64,000 bases of DNA from CAVVNN01 sp963749605 (GCA_963749605.1 CAVVNN010000002.1:806001-870000), one strand, 5' to 3'; shown: positions 42,765-50,926, counted from the first letter of the stretch. The notes: generated from the letters alone by a model not told the origin. Program-made: numbers and translations.

Positions 42765-43058
42765 GACCATTTGGACCTATAAAAGTAGGTAGGTTATCCC
42801 TAACGATTTATCAGTAGCGGCTCCATGGCCCACTAGACGTATTGGATAGCGGCTCAGATAATCGGTCAACCGGGGTCGAGGTGGGGAATGAGTCCCCACC
42901 GAGTCTCTCGGCTACAGGGCTTAGGCGATTGCCGCATATGGCGCCTCCCGCCGTCTGAGCCCACCGAATAATCATGGTCCCTGAAGACGTACCCCTGCCC
43001 GTCCTGAGGGGCCAATTCGAACCGGCCGTCCACATTTGGGCGGCCGGTTCTCGTTTCC
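42765..43058 (+). ncRNA. Candidate structured non-coding RNA
   Basis: The 425-base gap between ppx and the thiamine diphosphate enzyme gene has no convincing coding frame. From about 42765 it is less GC-rich and holds several local hairpins: ACCTA/TAGGT around 42780, GGTGGGG/CCCCACC around 42890, CCGAG/CTCGG around 42907. It ends in a strong terminator-like stem at 43019-43050. It does not match the conserved motifs of RNase P RNA, tmRNA or SRP RNA that I know. The boundaries and strand are guesses from the terminator. The part from 42679 to 42764 shows nothing I can name. Confidence 0.35.
43019..43050 (+). terminator. Strong hairpin terminator
   Basis: A 10-base perfect stem (GAACCGGCCG with CGGCCGGTTC) extended by one G-U and two C-G pairs around an ACATTT loop, followed by TCGTTTCC. 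It lies 340 bases after ppx, so it more likely ends the candidate RNA than ppx itself; it may also serve the convergent gene ending at 43104. Confidence 0.6.
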
Positions 43059-43103
43059 GGACGCCGGCTGCACCGTTCCGGCCTGGAGCCGCATCCGCCT
43101 TTC

Positions 43104-44723
43104 CTAAGCCAAATTCGACTTGCGTGGGTAGACGACCTCGGGGTCGGTGAGGACGTTGATGAGGGTCGGCCGCCCCGACTCGAAGGCACGCTCCAGCGCT
43201 GGCCGCAACTCACCGGGCTCGCGCACCAGGATGCCGTCGCAGCCCAGCGCTTCGACCATCTCGTCGTAGCGGGTTTCGGGACGCAATTCGGCCGCCACCG
43301 AGTAGCCGTAGAGGAACTTCATCGGGTGATGCTCGAGCGCCCATATCCCGTTGTTGCCGATCACCCCGACCACTCCGAGACCGTGACGCGCCATTGTGTC
43401 GAACTCGATACCCGCGAAGCCAAAGGCGCCATCGCCAAGCAACAGGCAGACCTGCCGGTCGGGGTGGGCGATCTTGGCGCCGATCGCCTGTCCCGGGCCC
43501 GCGCCAAGGCAGCCGAACGGCCCCGGGTCCATCCAGCAGCCCGGCTCGTAGGTGTCGATGAAGCGGCCCGCATAGGAGACGAAATCCCCTCCGTCCCCCA
43601 CCACGATCGCGTTGCGGTCGAGCATTTCTCCCAGCTCCTTGTAGACCCGCACCGGGTGCAGCGGCGAGCGTGAGTCGCAGAGCTCCGGCTGCTCTGAGGC
43701 GCGCTTCTCCGCCTCGACCCTGCGCAGCTCCTCCAGCCAGGCGTCGGTACGCGGTCCCTCCCCCTCCCCCGCCGCCGCATCGCGGATCGCGGCCAGGGTG
43801 ACCGCGATGTCGCCGACAATGTCGATCTCGGGCTCTCGGTTCGCGACCAGGGCATTGGGCGCCGCGTCAAGCCGGATGACCTTGGTGCCCTCGCCGAAGC
43901 TGCCGCCGAAGCCGAGGCGGAAGTCCATCGGCACGCCGACCACGAGCGCCACGTCGGCGCCCTGCAACCCGACGCCGCGAGCACGGCTGAAGACGAGCTC
44001 GTGGTCGGCGGGGAGACAGCCGCGACCGAGCCCGTTGAGGAAGACGGGGATGCCGAGCGATTCGGCGAGAATGCGCAGTTCGCCCTCACCGTGGCTCCAG
44101 TAGAGGCCGGTGCCGGCCATGATCACCGGGCGCTCCGCGGCGGCGAGAAGGTCACCCGCCTCCTCTATACCGAGCGCCGGGCGCACCGCTGTGGACGGCG
44201 GCGGCTCGGGGACGTCCGGCTCGGCCTCGGTGAAGACCACGTCGAGCGGGTAGTCGACGAAGGTCGGGCCCGTTGGAGCGACGAGCGCGAGGTCGAGCGC
44301 CTCGGCGGTCATGGCGGCGATCCTCCCCGGCTCCTTCACCGTCGCCGCCGACTTGACCAGCGGCGAAACGAAGGGAAGGTGGTCGATCTCCTGCAGCGAG
44401 CCTGCGCCCCAGCGCAGCTCCGGCGCCCGCCCGCCCAACACGCAAACGGGGGACCCGTTCGCCTGGGCGCCGGCGATCGCGCTGATGCCGTTGGTCACGC
44501 CCGGCCCCGCGGTAAGCGCCGCGACCCCGACCTCGCGGGTCGCCTTCGCGAACCCCTCGGCAGCGAACGCGGCCGACTGCTCGTGGCGGACGTCGATCAG
44601 CTCGATGCCCTCCTCCCTGCACCCGTCGTAAATCGAGAACAGGTGCCCGCCGGACAAGGTGAAGAGACGGCTGACCCCCCGCGACTTCAGCACTTTCGCA
44701 ACTATGCGCCCCCCGTGGTCCAT
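43104..44723 (-). CDS. Thiamine diphosphate-dependent enzyme, acetolactate synthase-like
   Basis: A 539-residue three-domain enzyme. The catalytic Glu is in DVRHEQSAAFAAEGFAKATR, the central domain has VIMAGTGLYWSHGEGELR, and the cofactor motif is LLGDGAFGFAGIEFDTMARH followed by GNNGIW. The closest named groups are acetolactate synthase large subunits and 2-hydroxyacyl-CoA lyase/oxalyl-CoA decarboxylase. No small regulatory subunit or ilvC is nearby, so a catabolic role is more likely than branched-chain amino acid synthesis. The reaction is not settled. Confidence 0.85.
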   Translation of the reverse strand: MDHGGRIVAKVLKSRGVSRLFTLSGGHLFSIYDGCREEGIELIDVRHEQSAAFAAEGFAKATREVGVAALTAGPGVTNGISAIAGAQANGSPVCVLGGRAPELRWGAGSLQEIDHLPFVSPLVKSAATVKEPGRIAAMTAEALDLALVAPTGPTFVDYPLDVVFTEAEPDVPEPPPSTAVRPALGIEEAGDLLAAAERPVIMAGTGLYWSHGEGELRILAESLGIPVFLNGLGRGCLPADHELVFSRARGVGLQGADVALVVGVPMDFRLGFGGSFGEGTKVIRLDAAPNALVANREPEIDIVGDIAVTLAAIRDAAAGEGEGPRTDAWLEELRRVEAEKRASEQPELCDSRSPLHPVRVYKELGEMLDRNAIVVGDGGDFVSYAGRFIDTYEPGCWMDPGPFGCLGAGPGQAIGAKIAHPDRQVCLLLGDGAFGFAGIEFDTMARHGLGVVGVIGNNGIWALEHHPMKFLYGYSVAAELRPETRYDEMVEALGCDGILVREPGELRPALERAFESGRPTLINVLTDPEVVYPRKSNLA

Positions 44724-44760
44724 AGAAGCTGGAGCCTAGAGGCACTCTCCTCGCCGAGAG

Positions 44761-44846
44761 TGCCCGGGGCGGGACTCGAACCCGCAAGCCCCCGAAGGGG
44801 CAGCGCCTTTTAAGGGCGCCGCTTTTGCCAGTTTCGCCACCCGGGC
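44761..44846 (-). tRNA. tRNA-Leu (TAA)
   Basis: An 86-base class II tRNA. The acceptor stem is GCCCGGG/CCCGGGC, the anticodon arm is GCGCC-CTTAAAA-GGCGC with anticodon TAA, the long variable arm is TGCCCCTTCGGGGGCT, and the T-arm is GCGGG-TTCGAGT-CCCGC. CCA is not encoded. It reads UUA, a very rare codon in GC-rich genes. Confidence 0.97.
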
Positions 44847-44966
44847 AAGCCGATGGTAGCCATATGCGGGCACCTCGAAAGGCCGAGAATTGGCGATGGA
44901 GCGCAACTTCCCCGCTGCTACGGTGTCACTAGCAATAGGAACCAACGCCTTCCTGGAGAGATCAGC

Positions 44967-46499
44967 TTGGAGGCTTCCGCACTTACACACGCCAGTCAAC
45001 GCGGACTGCTCGCCCGGCGCTCTCCTCTGCTCAAGCTTCAAGGCGACGAGCGGCTGATCGCGATGGCGCGGAGCGGCAACGCCGGCGCCTTCGAAACGAT
45101 CGTCGACCGATACCAGGGCCGCCTGCTCGGCTTCTGCCGCCAGATGCTGAACTCGACCGAGGATGCCGAAGACGTCCTGCAGGAGGTCTTCGTCAACGCC
45201 TACCGGGCGATGCTCGCCGATGAGCGCGAGATCAACCTGCGGCCTTGGCTCTACCGGATTGCCCGCAACCGCTGCCTCAACCACCTGCGCAAGCCGACCG
45301 CCGACGCCCAGGAATCGATGGACATGGTCCCGACCGTCGAGGCCGCCTCGACCGCGGAGAAGGTCCACAACCGCGAGGAGTTCCGCCAGCTTCTCACCGA
45401 TGTCGGCAAGCTCCCCGAGACCCAGCGCTCCGCTCTGCTGCTGCGCGAGATGGACGCTCTCTCCTACGAGGAAATCGCCCACGCGATGGATACCAGCGTG
45501 CCGTCGGTGAAGTCGCTGTTGGTGAGGGCGCGGATCTCACTCGCCGAGGCGAGCCAGGCGCGCCAGCTCACCTGCGGCGAAGTCCACCTGGAGCTGGCCG
45601 AGGCCGCCGAGGGCCTGCGCAAGGTCTCAGCCCCGGTGCGCCGACATGTGCGCGACTGCGATGAATGCGCCAACTTCCGCTCCCAGGTCCGCTCCAACGA
45701 GAAGGCGCTGGCGGCGCTGTTCCCGGTCGGGCCGGTGATCGCCTTCAAGGCCTTCATCGCCTCCAAGCTCGGCTTCGGCGGGGCGGGCGCCGGTGGGAGC
45801 GCTGCAGCGGCGGGCGCAGGCGCCACGGGCGCGACCGCGACCGGAGCCGTCGGCTCGGTCGGCGCAGCGATCGGCGGCAGCAGCGCGGCCAGCGGCATCG
45901 GCGCCGTCGGCGGGGCGATCGGGACCAAGGCGGTCGCCGGAGTCGTCACCGCGGCCGTGATCACAGCCGGCGCGGTGGAGGTCAAGCAGAACGAAGCCCC
46001 GTCGGCGGCGAACCACAAGACGCCGGTGGCAAGGGTCAGCACCCGCAAGTCCCCGGCGATCGCCCAGGCACACGTCTTGACGCCCCCCGCCCCAGCCTCG
46101 CAGGCGGCGCCGGCCCCGCAGCAGGCGCCGGCCGAACCGGCAGGCACAGCCCCCGCGCCGACGGCCGAAGGGACGCTGGGTGGCCAAAGCGCCGGCCAAT
46201 CCAACTCGGCGGCCAATGCGGGCGGCGGCAACCCGACGGTCCCCGCCACGGGCTTGACCGAAGCTGCCCCCTCGACCGCGGGAGCACACGGGTCGGGGGG
46301 CACGGTCGTGGTCACCGTCGGCGGCACTCCGACGACGACGAGTCCACCGCCGTCTGAAAGCGCCACGCCACCGGCTGAATCGACACCAACCTCACCGCCA
46401 TCCGAATCGAGCGCGCCGCCGGCCGAATCGAGCACGCCGCCGGCCGAATCGAGCGCGGCCGCATCTGAATCGAGCGCGGCGCCGGCTGGCGGGGAATAG
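44967..46499 (+). CDS. Sigma-70 family factor fused to a membrane-anchored tail
   Basis: A 510-residue protein. Residues 20-190 are an ECF sigma factor (region 2 AFETIVDRYQGRLLGFCRQM and LRPWLYRIARNRCLNHLRKP; region 4 LPETQRSALLLREMDALSYE EIAHAMDTSVPSVKSLL). Residues 200-235 hold an anti-sigma-like zinc motif (VRRHVRDCDECANFR). A Gly/Ala-rich region leads to a likely membrane helix (AGVVTAAVITAGAV, near residue 330), then a Pro/Ser/Ala-rich tail. TTG 44967 has GGAGAG upstream. It may keep sigma, its inhibitor and a sensor in one chain (inference). Confidence 0.85.
   Translation: MEASALTHASQRGLLARRSPLLKLQGDERLIAMARSGNAGAFETIVDRYQGRLLGFCRQMLNSTEDAEDVLQEVFVNAYRAMLADEREINLRPWLYRIARNRCLNHLRKPTADAQESMDMVPTVEAASTAEKVHNREEFRQLLTDVGKLPETQRSALLLREMDALSYEEIAHAMDTSVPSVKSLLVRARISLAEASQARQLTCGEVHLELAEAAEGLRKVSAPVRRHVRDCDECANFRSQVRSNEKALAALFPVGPVIAFKAFIASKLGFGGAGAGGSAAAAGAGATGATATGAVGSVGAAIGGSSAASGIGAVGGAIGTKAVAGVVTAAVITAGAVEVKQNEAPSAANHKTPVARVSTRKSPAIAQAHVLTPPAPASQAAPAPQQAPAEPAGTAPAPTAEGTLGGQSAGQSNSAANAGGGNPTVPATGLTEAAPSTAGAHGSGGTVVVTVGGTPTTTSPPPSESATPPAESTPTSPPSESSAPPAESSTPPAESSAAASESSAAPAGGE
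46403..46486 (+). repeat. Four 21-base tandem repeats in the sigma factor tail
   Basis: Four near-copies of 21 bases (start GAATCGAGC, then CGCCGCCGGC or a variant) lie at 46403, 46424, 46445 and 46466. Each encodes a seven-residue Ser/Pro/Ala/Glu unit such as ESSAPPA or ESSTPPA. The copy number may vary between strains. Confidence 0.8.
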
Positions 46500-46524
46500 A
46501 CCCCGCGTCCGCCGGTCCCCTTGC

Positions 46525-47238
46525 TCAGATGCCGAGTACCTCCCCCGGCTCGAGTAGGACCACCCGCGAGGAGGTCGTCGATTCCACCTCGGCCTTGAAG
46601 GCGCCCGCATCGGTCACGATCGGCGGAAAGGTGTCGTAGTGCATCGGAATCACCGTCGCGGCGCCGACGAACTCCGCGGCGACCGCGGCGTCGTGGCGAT
46701 CCATCGTGTAATGGCCGCCGATCGGCATCAGCGCCACGTCGACCGGATTCCGTTCGGCGATCAGCTTCATGTCGCCGAACAGGCAGGTGTCGCCCGTGTG
46801 GTAGACGGTGACGTCGCCGATCCGTATCACCAGCCCAGCCGCGGTGCCGAGCGAGACGCCGTGCTCAGCGCTGTAGGGGGCCTCTTCGGAGCCCGGAGCC
46901 GTGCTCGTATGCCAGGCCGGCACCAGCTTGATCCAGCCCCAGTCGAACTCGACCGTACCGCCGAGGTTGGGGTCGCTGACGGAGGCGGCGCCGTGAGCTT
47001 CGAGCCAGTTGGCGAGCTCGACGATCGCCACACAATGAGCGCCGCTGTTCTTGGCGACGGCGATCGCGTCGGCCATGTGGTCGGCGTGGCCGTGGGTGAT
47101 CGCGATGTGGGTCGCGTCGACCTCCTCCGCGGTCGCAATCGCGCTGGGATTGTGGGGCTTGAGGAACGGATCGACCAGTAGACGGGTATCGCCCTCGCTC
47201 AACTCGAAGCACGAGTGCCCGTGAAATCGGATCTCCAT
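46525..47238 (-). CDS. Metal-dependent hydrolase, UPF0173 (MBL fold)
   Basis: A 237-residue metallo-beta-lactamase-fold protein. The metal motif is ITHGHADHMADAI (His-X-His-X-Asp-His), with further ligands in PAWHTSTAPG, VYHTGDTCLFGDM and VIPMHYDTFPP. It begins MEIRFHGHSCFEL, as UPF0173/YtkL proteins do. The substrate is unknown. The gene precedes a small hypothetical gene on the same strand, with two bases between them. Confidence 0.92.
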   Translation of the reverse strand: MEIRFHGHSCFELSEGDTRLLVDPFLKPHNPSAIATAEEVDATHIAITHGHADHMADAIAVAKNSGAHCVAIVELANWLEAHGAASVSDPNLGGTVEFDWGWIKLVPAWHTSTAPGSEEAPYSAEHGVSLGTAAGLVIRIGDVTVYHTGDTCLFGDMKLIAERNPVDVALMPIGGHYTMDRHDAAVAAEFVGAATVIPMHYDTFPPIVTDAGAFKAEVESTTSSRVVLLEPGEVLGI

Positions 47239-47240
47239 CT

Positions 47241-47570
47241 TCAGCCAGCTCCTTCCGTCTCTTGCTTTTCCGAAAGCTCTTCACGCAGTGCCCAGCCGAC
47301 TGCGACGCCGACCATCATCCCCATCCTCGCCTCCTCGGCGAGCAGCGCCCGCACGGCGGCGATCCGCTCGTCGGGGTCGGGGACGGTGGCGGCCTTCAGC
47401 GTCTCCGCCTCGTGCGGCTCCCCGAACCAGCCCCCCTCGGCGAGTGCGGTGGCGAGCACCCGCTGGAGCTGCGGCGCCGCGCGCGCCACGATCCGCTCGG
47501 CCTCGGCGAAGCGCTCGGCGTCGAGCAGACGCTCGATCGCTGCATCGAGCTCCTTGTCGCTTGGTGCCAC
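47241..47570 (-). CDS. Conserved small hypothetical protein
   Basis: A 109-residue acidic, mostly helical protein. It begins with a repeat-like helix (DKELDAAIERLLDAERFAEA), continues ERIVARAAPQLQRVLATALA and ends EELSEKQETEGAG. No catalytic motif or membrane helix stands out, though MGMMVGVAVGWAL is hydrophobic. It sits directly upstream of the UPF0173 hydrolase gene with a gap of two bases, so the two are likely cotranscribed. I do not recognise a family. Confidence 0.7.
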   Translation of the reverse strand: MAPSDKELDAAIERLLDAERFAEAERIVARAAPQLQRVLATALAEGGWFGEPHEAETLKAATVPDPDERIAAVRALLAEEARMGMMVGVAVGWALREELSEKQETEGAG

Positions 47571-47628
47571 CGAATCAGCCTAGCGGCCTGATGCGGGCTA
47601 TCCACGCACCGGAGGAGGCGGCGCCCGG

Positions 47629-48390
47629 CTACTGGCGCAACGTGGCGGCAACGAGACCGGCGAGCCCGCCGACGGCGCCGCCGACCAGGCCGGCGAAGAC
47701 GTCGGCGGTGGGAGCGAAGAGCGGCAGCGCCAGTAGAACCGCCGCCGCGACGACGACCCCGATGACGTCGTACTCCTCGTCGATCGTCCGGTGGGCCTCC
47801 GAGCGCCGGATCGCGAACCAGGCGGCAACCACGCCCAGCGCCATTCCGTTGCCGCCGGCGATCACGGCGATCTCGCCCTGTGCGTGAGCGATACCGCCGG
47901 CGACGATCATGCCGAGAGAGCCGCAGGCGAGCAGCAGCAGGCCGGTGGCGACGCTGCCGAGGCGCCGCTCCAGCGAGGTCGAGAAGATCGCCAGGCCAAC
48001 GGCGACGACGAAGAGGTAGCCGACGTCGACGTAGGCGAACGGGGCGGTGAGGAACCGCCACCAACCGCCGGCATAGGGAACGAGGAGGCCGCCGAAGGTG
48101 GAGAGCGCATCGCCCGTAGCCTTCTGGAGGAGGAGCAGGGCGGCGGAGGCGAGGATCACGACCATCGTCGCGTAGGGCCGGTGCACTGAGGCGTCCCCCC
48201 TGCGGGCGAGGAAGCCCGGCCGCCGCAGCCGCCGCCGCCGCGAGAGCTTCGCCTCCAGGGCGTCGCCGCGGCGCTCCAGCTTCGGCGCCCGCTTGCGCAG
48301 CCGCGCTCCGCAGTAGGGGCACTCGGTGACGTAGGGACTGACCTCGGAGCCGCAGTTCTTGCAGATGACGCTGAGCTCAGTCTCGCTCAT
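47629..48390 (-). CDS. Zinc-ribbon rhomboid-like protein lacking the catalytic serine
   Basis: A 253-residue protein. Residues 8-30 are a zinc ribbon (ICKNCGSEVSPYVTECPYCG). After a basic linker there are about six membrane segments with rhomboid features: WWRFLTAPFAYVDVGYLFVV and FSTSLERRLGS match the L1-TM2 region, and AGGNGMALGVVAAWFA lies where active rhomboids have Gly-X-Ser-Gly. Here the serine is Asn, and the TM2 His are missing, so it is probably a pseudoprotease. ATG 48390 gives MSETELSVICKNCG; the upstream open frame overlaps the divergent aldolase gene. Confidence 0.75.
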   Translation of the reverse strand: MSETELSVICKNCGSEVSPYVTECPYCGARLRKRAPKLERRGDALEAKLSRRRRLRRPGFLARRGDASVHRPYATMVVILASAALLLLQKATGDALSTFGGLLVPYAGGWWRFLTAPFAYVDVGYLFVVAVGLAIFSTSLERRLGSVATGLLLLACGSLGMIVAGGIAHAQGEIAVIAGGNGMALGVVAAWFAIRRSEAHRTIDEEYDVIGVVVAAAVLLALPLFAPTADVFAGLVGGAVGGLAGLVAATLRQ

Positions 48391-48478
48391 GGCCTTCGAG
48401 AATAACCCCCCGTCCCAACTCCCCGCCCACCTCGCCGGTGACATACTGCAGGCGCACCCGTATTCAAGGAGGATCAGC

Positions 48479-49399
48479 GTGGAGTTGAAGAGCCTGACCG
48501 AGCAGAAATCGCTGCTTGCGACCCTATCGCCCGGCAAACGCGCCCGGCTGCACCGGCTTTTGTTCGAGTTCGGCCCTGGCAACGGGACCCTGATGCTCTT
48601 GCCAATCGACCAGGGAATCGAGCACGGTCCGCGCGACTTCTTCCCCAACCCGGCTTCCAAGGATCCCGACTACCAGTTCCGGCTCGCGGTCGAGGCCGGC
48701 TACTCGGCCCTCGCCTGCCAGATCGGGATGGCGAGCAAGTACTACCCCGACTACGCCGGCCAGGTGCCGCTGATCCTCAAGGTCAACGGCAAGACCGACA
48801 TCCCCTCATCGGCCAGCGCGCTCTCGACCTGCAACGCGAGCGTCGAGGACGCGGTGCGGCTGGGCGCCGACGCGGTCGGCTACACGCTCTACGTCGGCTC
48901 GCCGAGCCAGGGTGAGGACCTCGTCCAGCTGCGCCAGGTCCGCCAGGACTGCGACCGCTACGGGATGCCGCTGGTGATCTGGTCCTACCCGCGTGGAGAA
49001 GCGATCGACGGCAAGGGCGGCAACGTCTCCTTCTACGCGATCGACTACGCGGCGCGGATGGCGATGGAGATGGGCGCCGACGTGGTCAAGCTCAACATGC
49101 CGAAGATCAACCCGGAGAAGGACAAGGACGCACCCGCCCCCTATAACGAGATGGAAGTCGACGAGGCCGAGGCGATTCGCCAGTGCGTCGAGTCGGCCGG
49201 CCGCTCGCTGGTGGTGCTCTCGGGCGGCTCCAAGGTGGACGACGAGACCGTCCTCACGCACTGCCGCGAGATCATGGAGGCGGGCGGCTCCGGTGTGATC
49301 TTCGGCCGCAACGTCTGGCAGCGCGAGTGGAGCGAGGCGCTGGAGATCATCGCGCAGATCAAGGAGACGCTGCTCTCCAGCGTGCGCCGCGTCCCGTAG
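48479..49399 (+). CDS. Class I fructose-bisphosphate aldolase (DhnA/FbaB type)
   Basis: A 306-residue aldolase. It has MLLPIDQGIEHGPRDFF near residue 40, KVNGKTDIPSSASALSTCNA S, the Schiff-base lysine region GADVVKLNMPKINPEKDKDA and the phosphate-binding VLSGGSKVDDETVL and SGVIFGRNVWQRE. It splits fructose 1,6-bisphosphate in glycolysis. GTG 48479 is preferred over a start at 48359 because AAGGAGG lies six bases upstream. A hairpin follows the gene. Confidence 0.93.
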   Translation: MELKSLTEQKSLLATLSPGKRARLHRLLFEFGPGNGTLMLLPIDQGIEHGPRDFFPNPASKDPDYQFRLAVEAGYSALACQIGMASKYYPDYAGQVPLILKVNGKTDIPSSASALSTCNASVEDAVRLGADAVGYTLYVGSPSQGEDLVQLRQVRQDCDRYGMPLVIWSYPRGEAIDGKGGNVSFYAIDYAARMAMEMGADVVKLNMPKINPEKDKDAPAPYNEMEVDEAEAIRQCVESAGRSLVVLSGGSKVDDETVLTHCREIMEAGGSGVIFGRNVWQREWSEALEIIAQIKETLLSSVRRVP

Positions 49400-49421
49400 G
49401 ACGCCGGGGGAGACTCCGGCG

Positions 49422-49442
49422 GCCCCCTCGACTTGAGGGGGC
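49422..49442 (+). terminator. Hairpin after the aldolase gene
   Basis: An 8-base stem (GCCCCCTC with GAGGGGGC) around GACTT, ending right before the ATG of the nuclease gene. There is no T-run. It may terminate the aldolase transcript or cover the nuclease start. Confidence 0.5.
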
Positions 49443-49967
49443 ATGGACCGAGGAGGCACGCAATGGAGCCGAATCGGCAGCCTTGCGCTGCTGATGACCC
49501 TCGCCGCGATCGTCCTGCGGCCCTGGGAAGGCACCGACAAGGGCATCGACGTAGGCGCGGGCGGCGCCCGCGCCTACGTGGTGAGAGCGATCGACGGCGA
49601 CACGATCGAAGCGCGCATCGGCGATCGCACGGAGGACGTCCGCCTGATCGGCGTCGACACACCGGAGACGGTGAAGCCCGACACCCCGGTGCAGTGCTTC
49701 GGCCCGCGCGCCTCGGCGTTCGAGCACCGCACTGTCGAAGGCCGGTGGGTGCGCCTCGTCCCCGGCGTCGAACAGCGCGACGTCTACGGGCGGCTGCTCG
49801 CATACGTCTACCTGAGACGGCGGTTCGTCAACGCGATCCTGGCGCGCCGGGGCCTTGCCCGCCCGCTGACGATCCCTCCCAACGACCGCTTCGCTCCCCT
49901 CTTCGAACGACTCGCACTGCATGCGGCGAAGGCCGGGCGTGGGCTCTGGGGCGCCTGCCCGCCCTGA
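49443..49967 (+). CDS. Thermonuclease-like (SNase) protein
   Basis: A 174-residue protein with an N-terminal membrane anchor or signal (IGSLALLMTLAAIVLRPW) and a staphylococcal-nuclease domain. VRAIDGDTIEARIGDRTEDV RLIGVDTPE supplies the metal-binding Asp and an active-site Arg, and RDVYGRLLAYVYL the Asp-Tyr-Gly-Arg motif. It should cut DNA or RNA outside the membrane, though substrate and need for calcium are untested. The start ATG directly follows the hairpin at 49422-49442. Confidence 0.9.
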   Translation: MDRGGTQWSRIGSLALLMTLAAIVLRPWEGTDKGIDVGAGGARAYVVRAIDGDTIEARIGDRTEDVRLIGVDTPETVKPDTPVQCFGPRASAFEHRTVEGRWVRLVPGVEQRDVYGRLLAYVYLRRRFVNAILARRGLARPLTIPPNDRFAPLFERLALHAAKAGRGLWGACPP

Positions 49968-50048
49968 CCGCTTGCGTGACGTACAGCACATTCGCGAGCT
50001 GCAAGCGCTCGCAGCGCTTGGTACGGTGCCCGCGGCCCCCGGCCTTCT

Positions 50049-50288
50049 ATGCGAATGCGACAGAGCATCTCCCAGTTCGAGACGGCCTTCGAGCAGGAGA
50101 CCAGTTTGGAGCGCCGCCGGCGGGAGCAGCTGCGCCGCCGCGCCGCGAACCGCTCGCGCGCCCGGCGCATCAACCGCGACCAGCAGCACGGCACCGTGCG
50201 GTTCAGCGTCTTCGCCGTCTGCCTCACCGTCACCGTCACCGTCGTCGTCGTCACCATGTTCGAGGCGCTCGCCTACCTGATGGCGTAG
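50049..50288 (+). CDS. Small membrane protein with basic coiled N-terminus
   Basis: A 79-residue protein. Residues 1-50 are highly charged and helical (SLERRRREQLRRRAANRSRA), and residues 51-75 are one membrane helix (FSVFAVCLTVTVTVVVVTMF). It would sit with the basic part in the cytoplasm, and could bind nucleic acid or phospholipid headgroups. No family recognised. It stands between the nuclease gene and the next hypothetical gene on the same strand, 40 bases ahead of the latter. Confidence 0.65.
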   Translation: MRMRQSISQFETAFEQETSLERRRREQLRRRAANRSRARRINRDQQHGTVRFSVFAVCLTVTVTVVVVTMFEALAYLMA

Positions 50289-50327
50289 CGACCCCCGAGC
50301 CCCGCTGTTGAATAGACTCGCGCGCCG

Positions 50328-50915
50328 ATGGCTCGACGCTCGCTGAAGCCACAGCTCAACCAGATCCGCGCCTGGGTTCACCAGGGACGGACCGATGCCT
50401 GGATCGCGCACCAGCTCGAGATCAGCACCAGCGAGCTGCGCGAGTTCCGCAACCAGCACGACCTCTCCCCGGACGTGGAGGAAGGCGGCTCCAAGGAAGT
50501 CGACCTCCGCGACGAGATCGAAGCCGAGATCGAAGCGGCGACGGCTGAGGAGGAGGCGCAGCGGGGCGAGGAAGAGGTGGAGGAGCCAGACGAGGGTGAC
50601 ACCGAAGGCGAGGGCGAGGAGTCCAAGGCCGACGGCGGTAGCAACGGGGAGAGCCCGCCGAAACGCAGGCGTCGCCGGGGCCGGCGGGGAGGCCGGGGCC
50701 GGCGCAAAGAGCTGGAGGCGACCTTCGACCACGGCGAGACCGACGGCTACGGCCTCTGGCTCGACCCGGCGGTGAAGGACAACCCTGTCTACGCCGAGCA
50801 CTGGGCCGGCCAGCGCGAGGTCACCGTTCGGATCGAGGCCGATCAGATCGTCATCCGCCGGCCCGGCGCGGGCGCATCGGACGCCGCCGCCGAACCTGGC
50901 GACGACGAAGACTGA
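50328..50915 (+). CDS. Hypothetical protein with HTH-like start and acidic and Arg/Gly tracts
   Basis: A 195-residue protein in four parts. Residues 1-48 resemble a helix-turn-helix (LNQIRAWVHQGRTDAWIAHQ LEISTSELREFR). Residues 49-110 are very acidic. Residues 112-126 are a basic Arg/Gly tract (KRRRRRGRRGGRGRRKE). Residues 130-175 form a folded domain (FDHGETDGYGLWLDPAVKDN, then YAEHWAGQREVTVRIEADQI) that may bind a ligand. Nucleic-acid binding is plausible. No family recognised. Confidence 0.7.
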   Translation: MARRSLKPQLNQIRAWVHQGRTDAWIAHQLEISTSELREFRNQHDLSPDVEEGGSKEVDLRDEIEAEIEAATAEEEAQRGEEEVEEPDEGDTEGEGEESKADGGSNGESPPKRRRRRGRRGGRGRRKELEATFDHGETDGYGLWLDPAVKDNPVYAEHWAGQREVTVRIEADQIVIRRPGAGASDAAAEPGDDED

Positions 50916-50926
50916 CCTTCACCCGC

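Noticed and set aside
42679..43103. RNase P RNA, tmRNA, SRP RNA or cobalamin riboswitch in the gap after ppx
   Set aside because: The conserved motifs that I know for these RNAs are not present on either strand.
46403..46486. Tandem repeats as a CRISPR array or mobile element trace
   Set aside because: The 21-base units are contiguous without spacers and in frame within the sigma factor tail.
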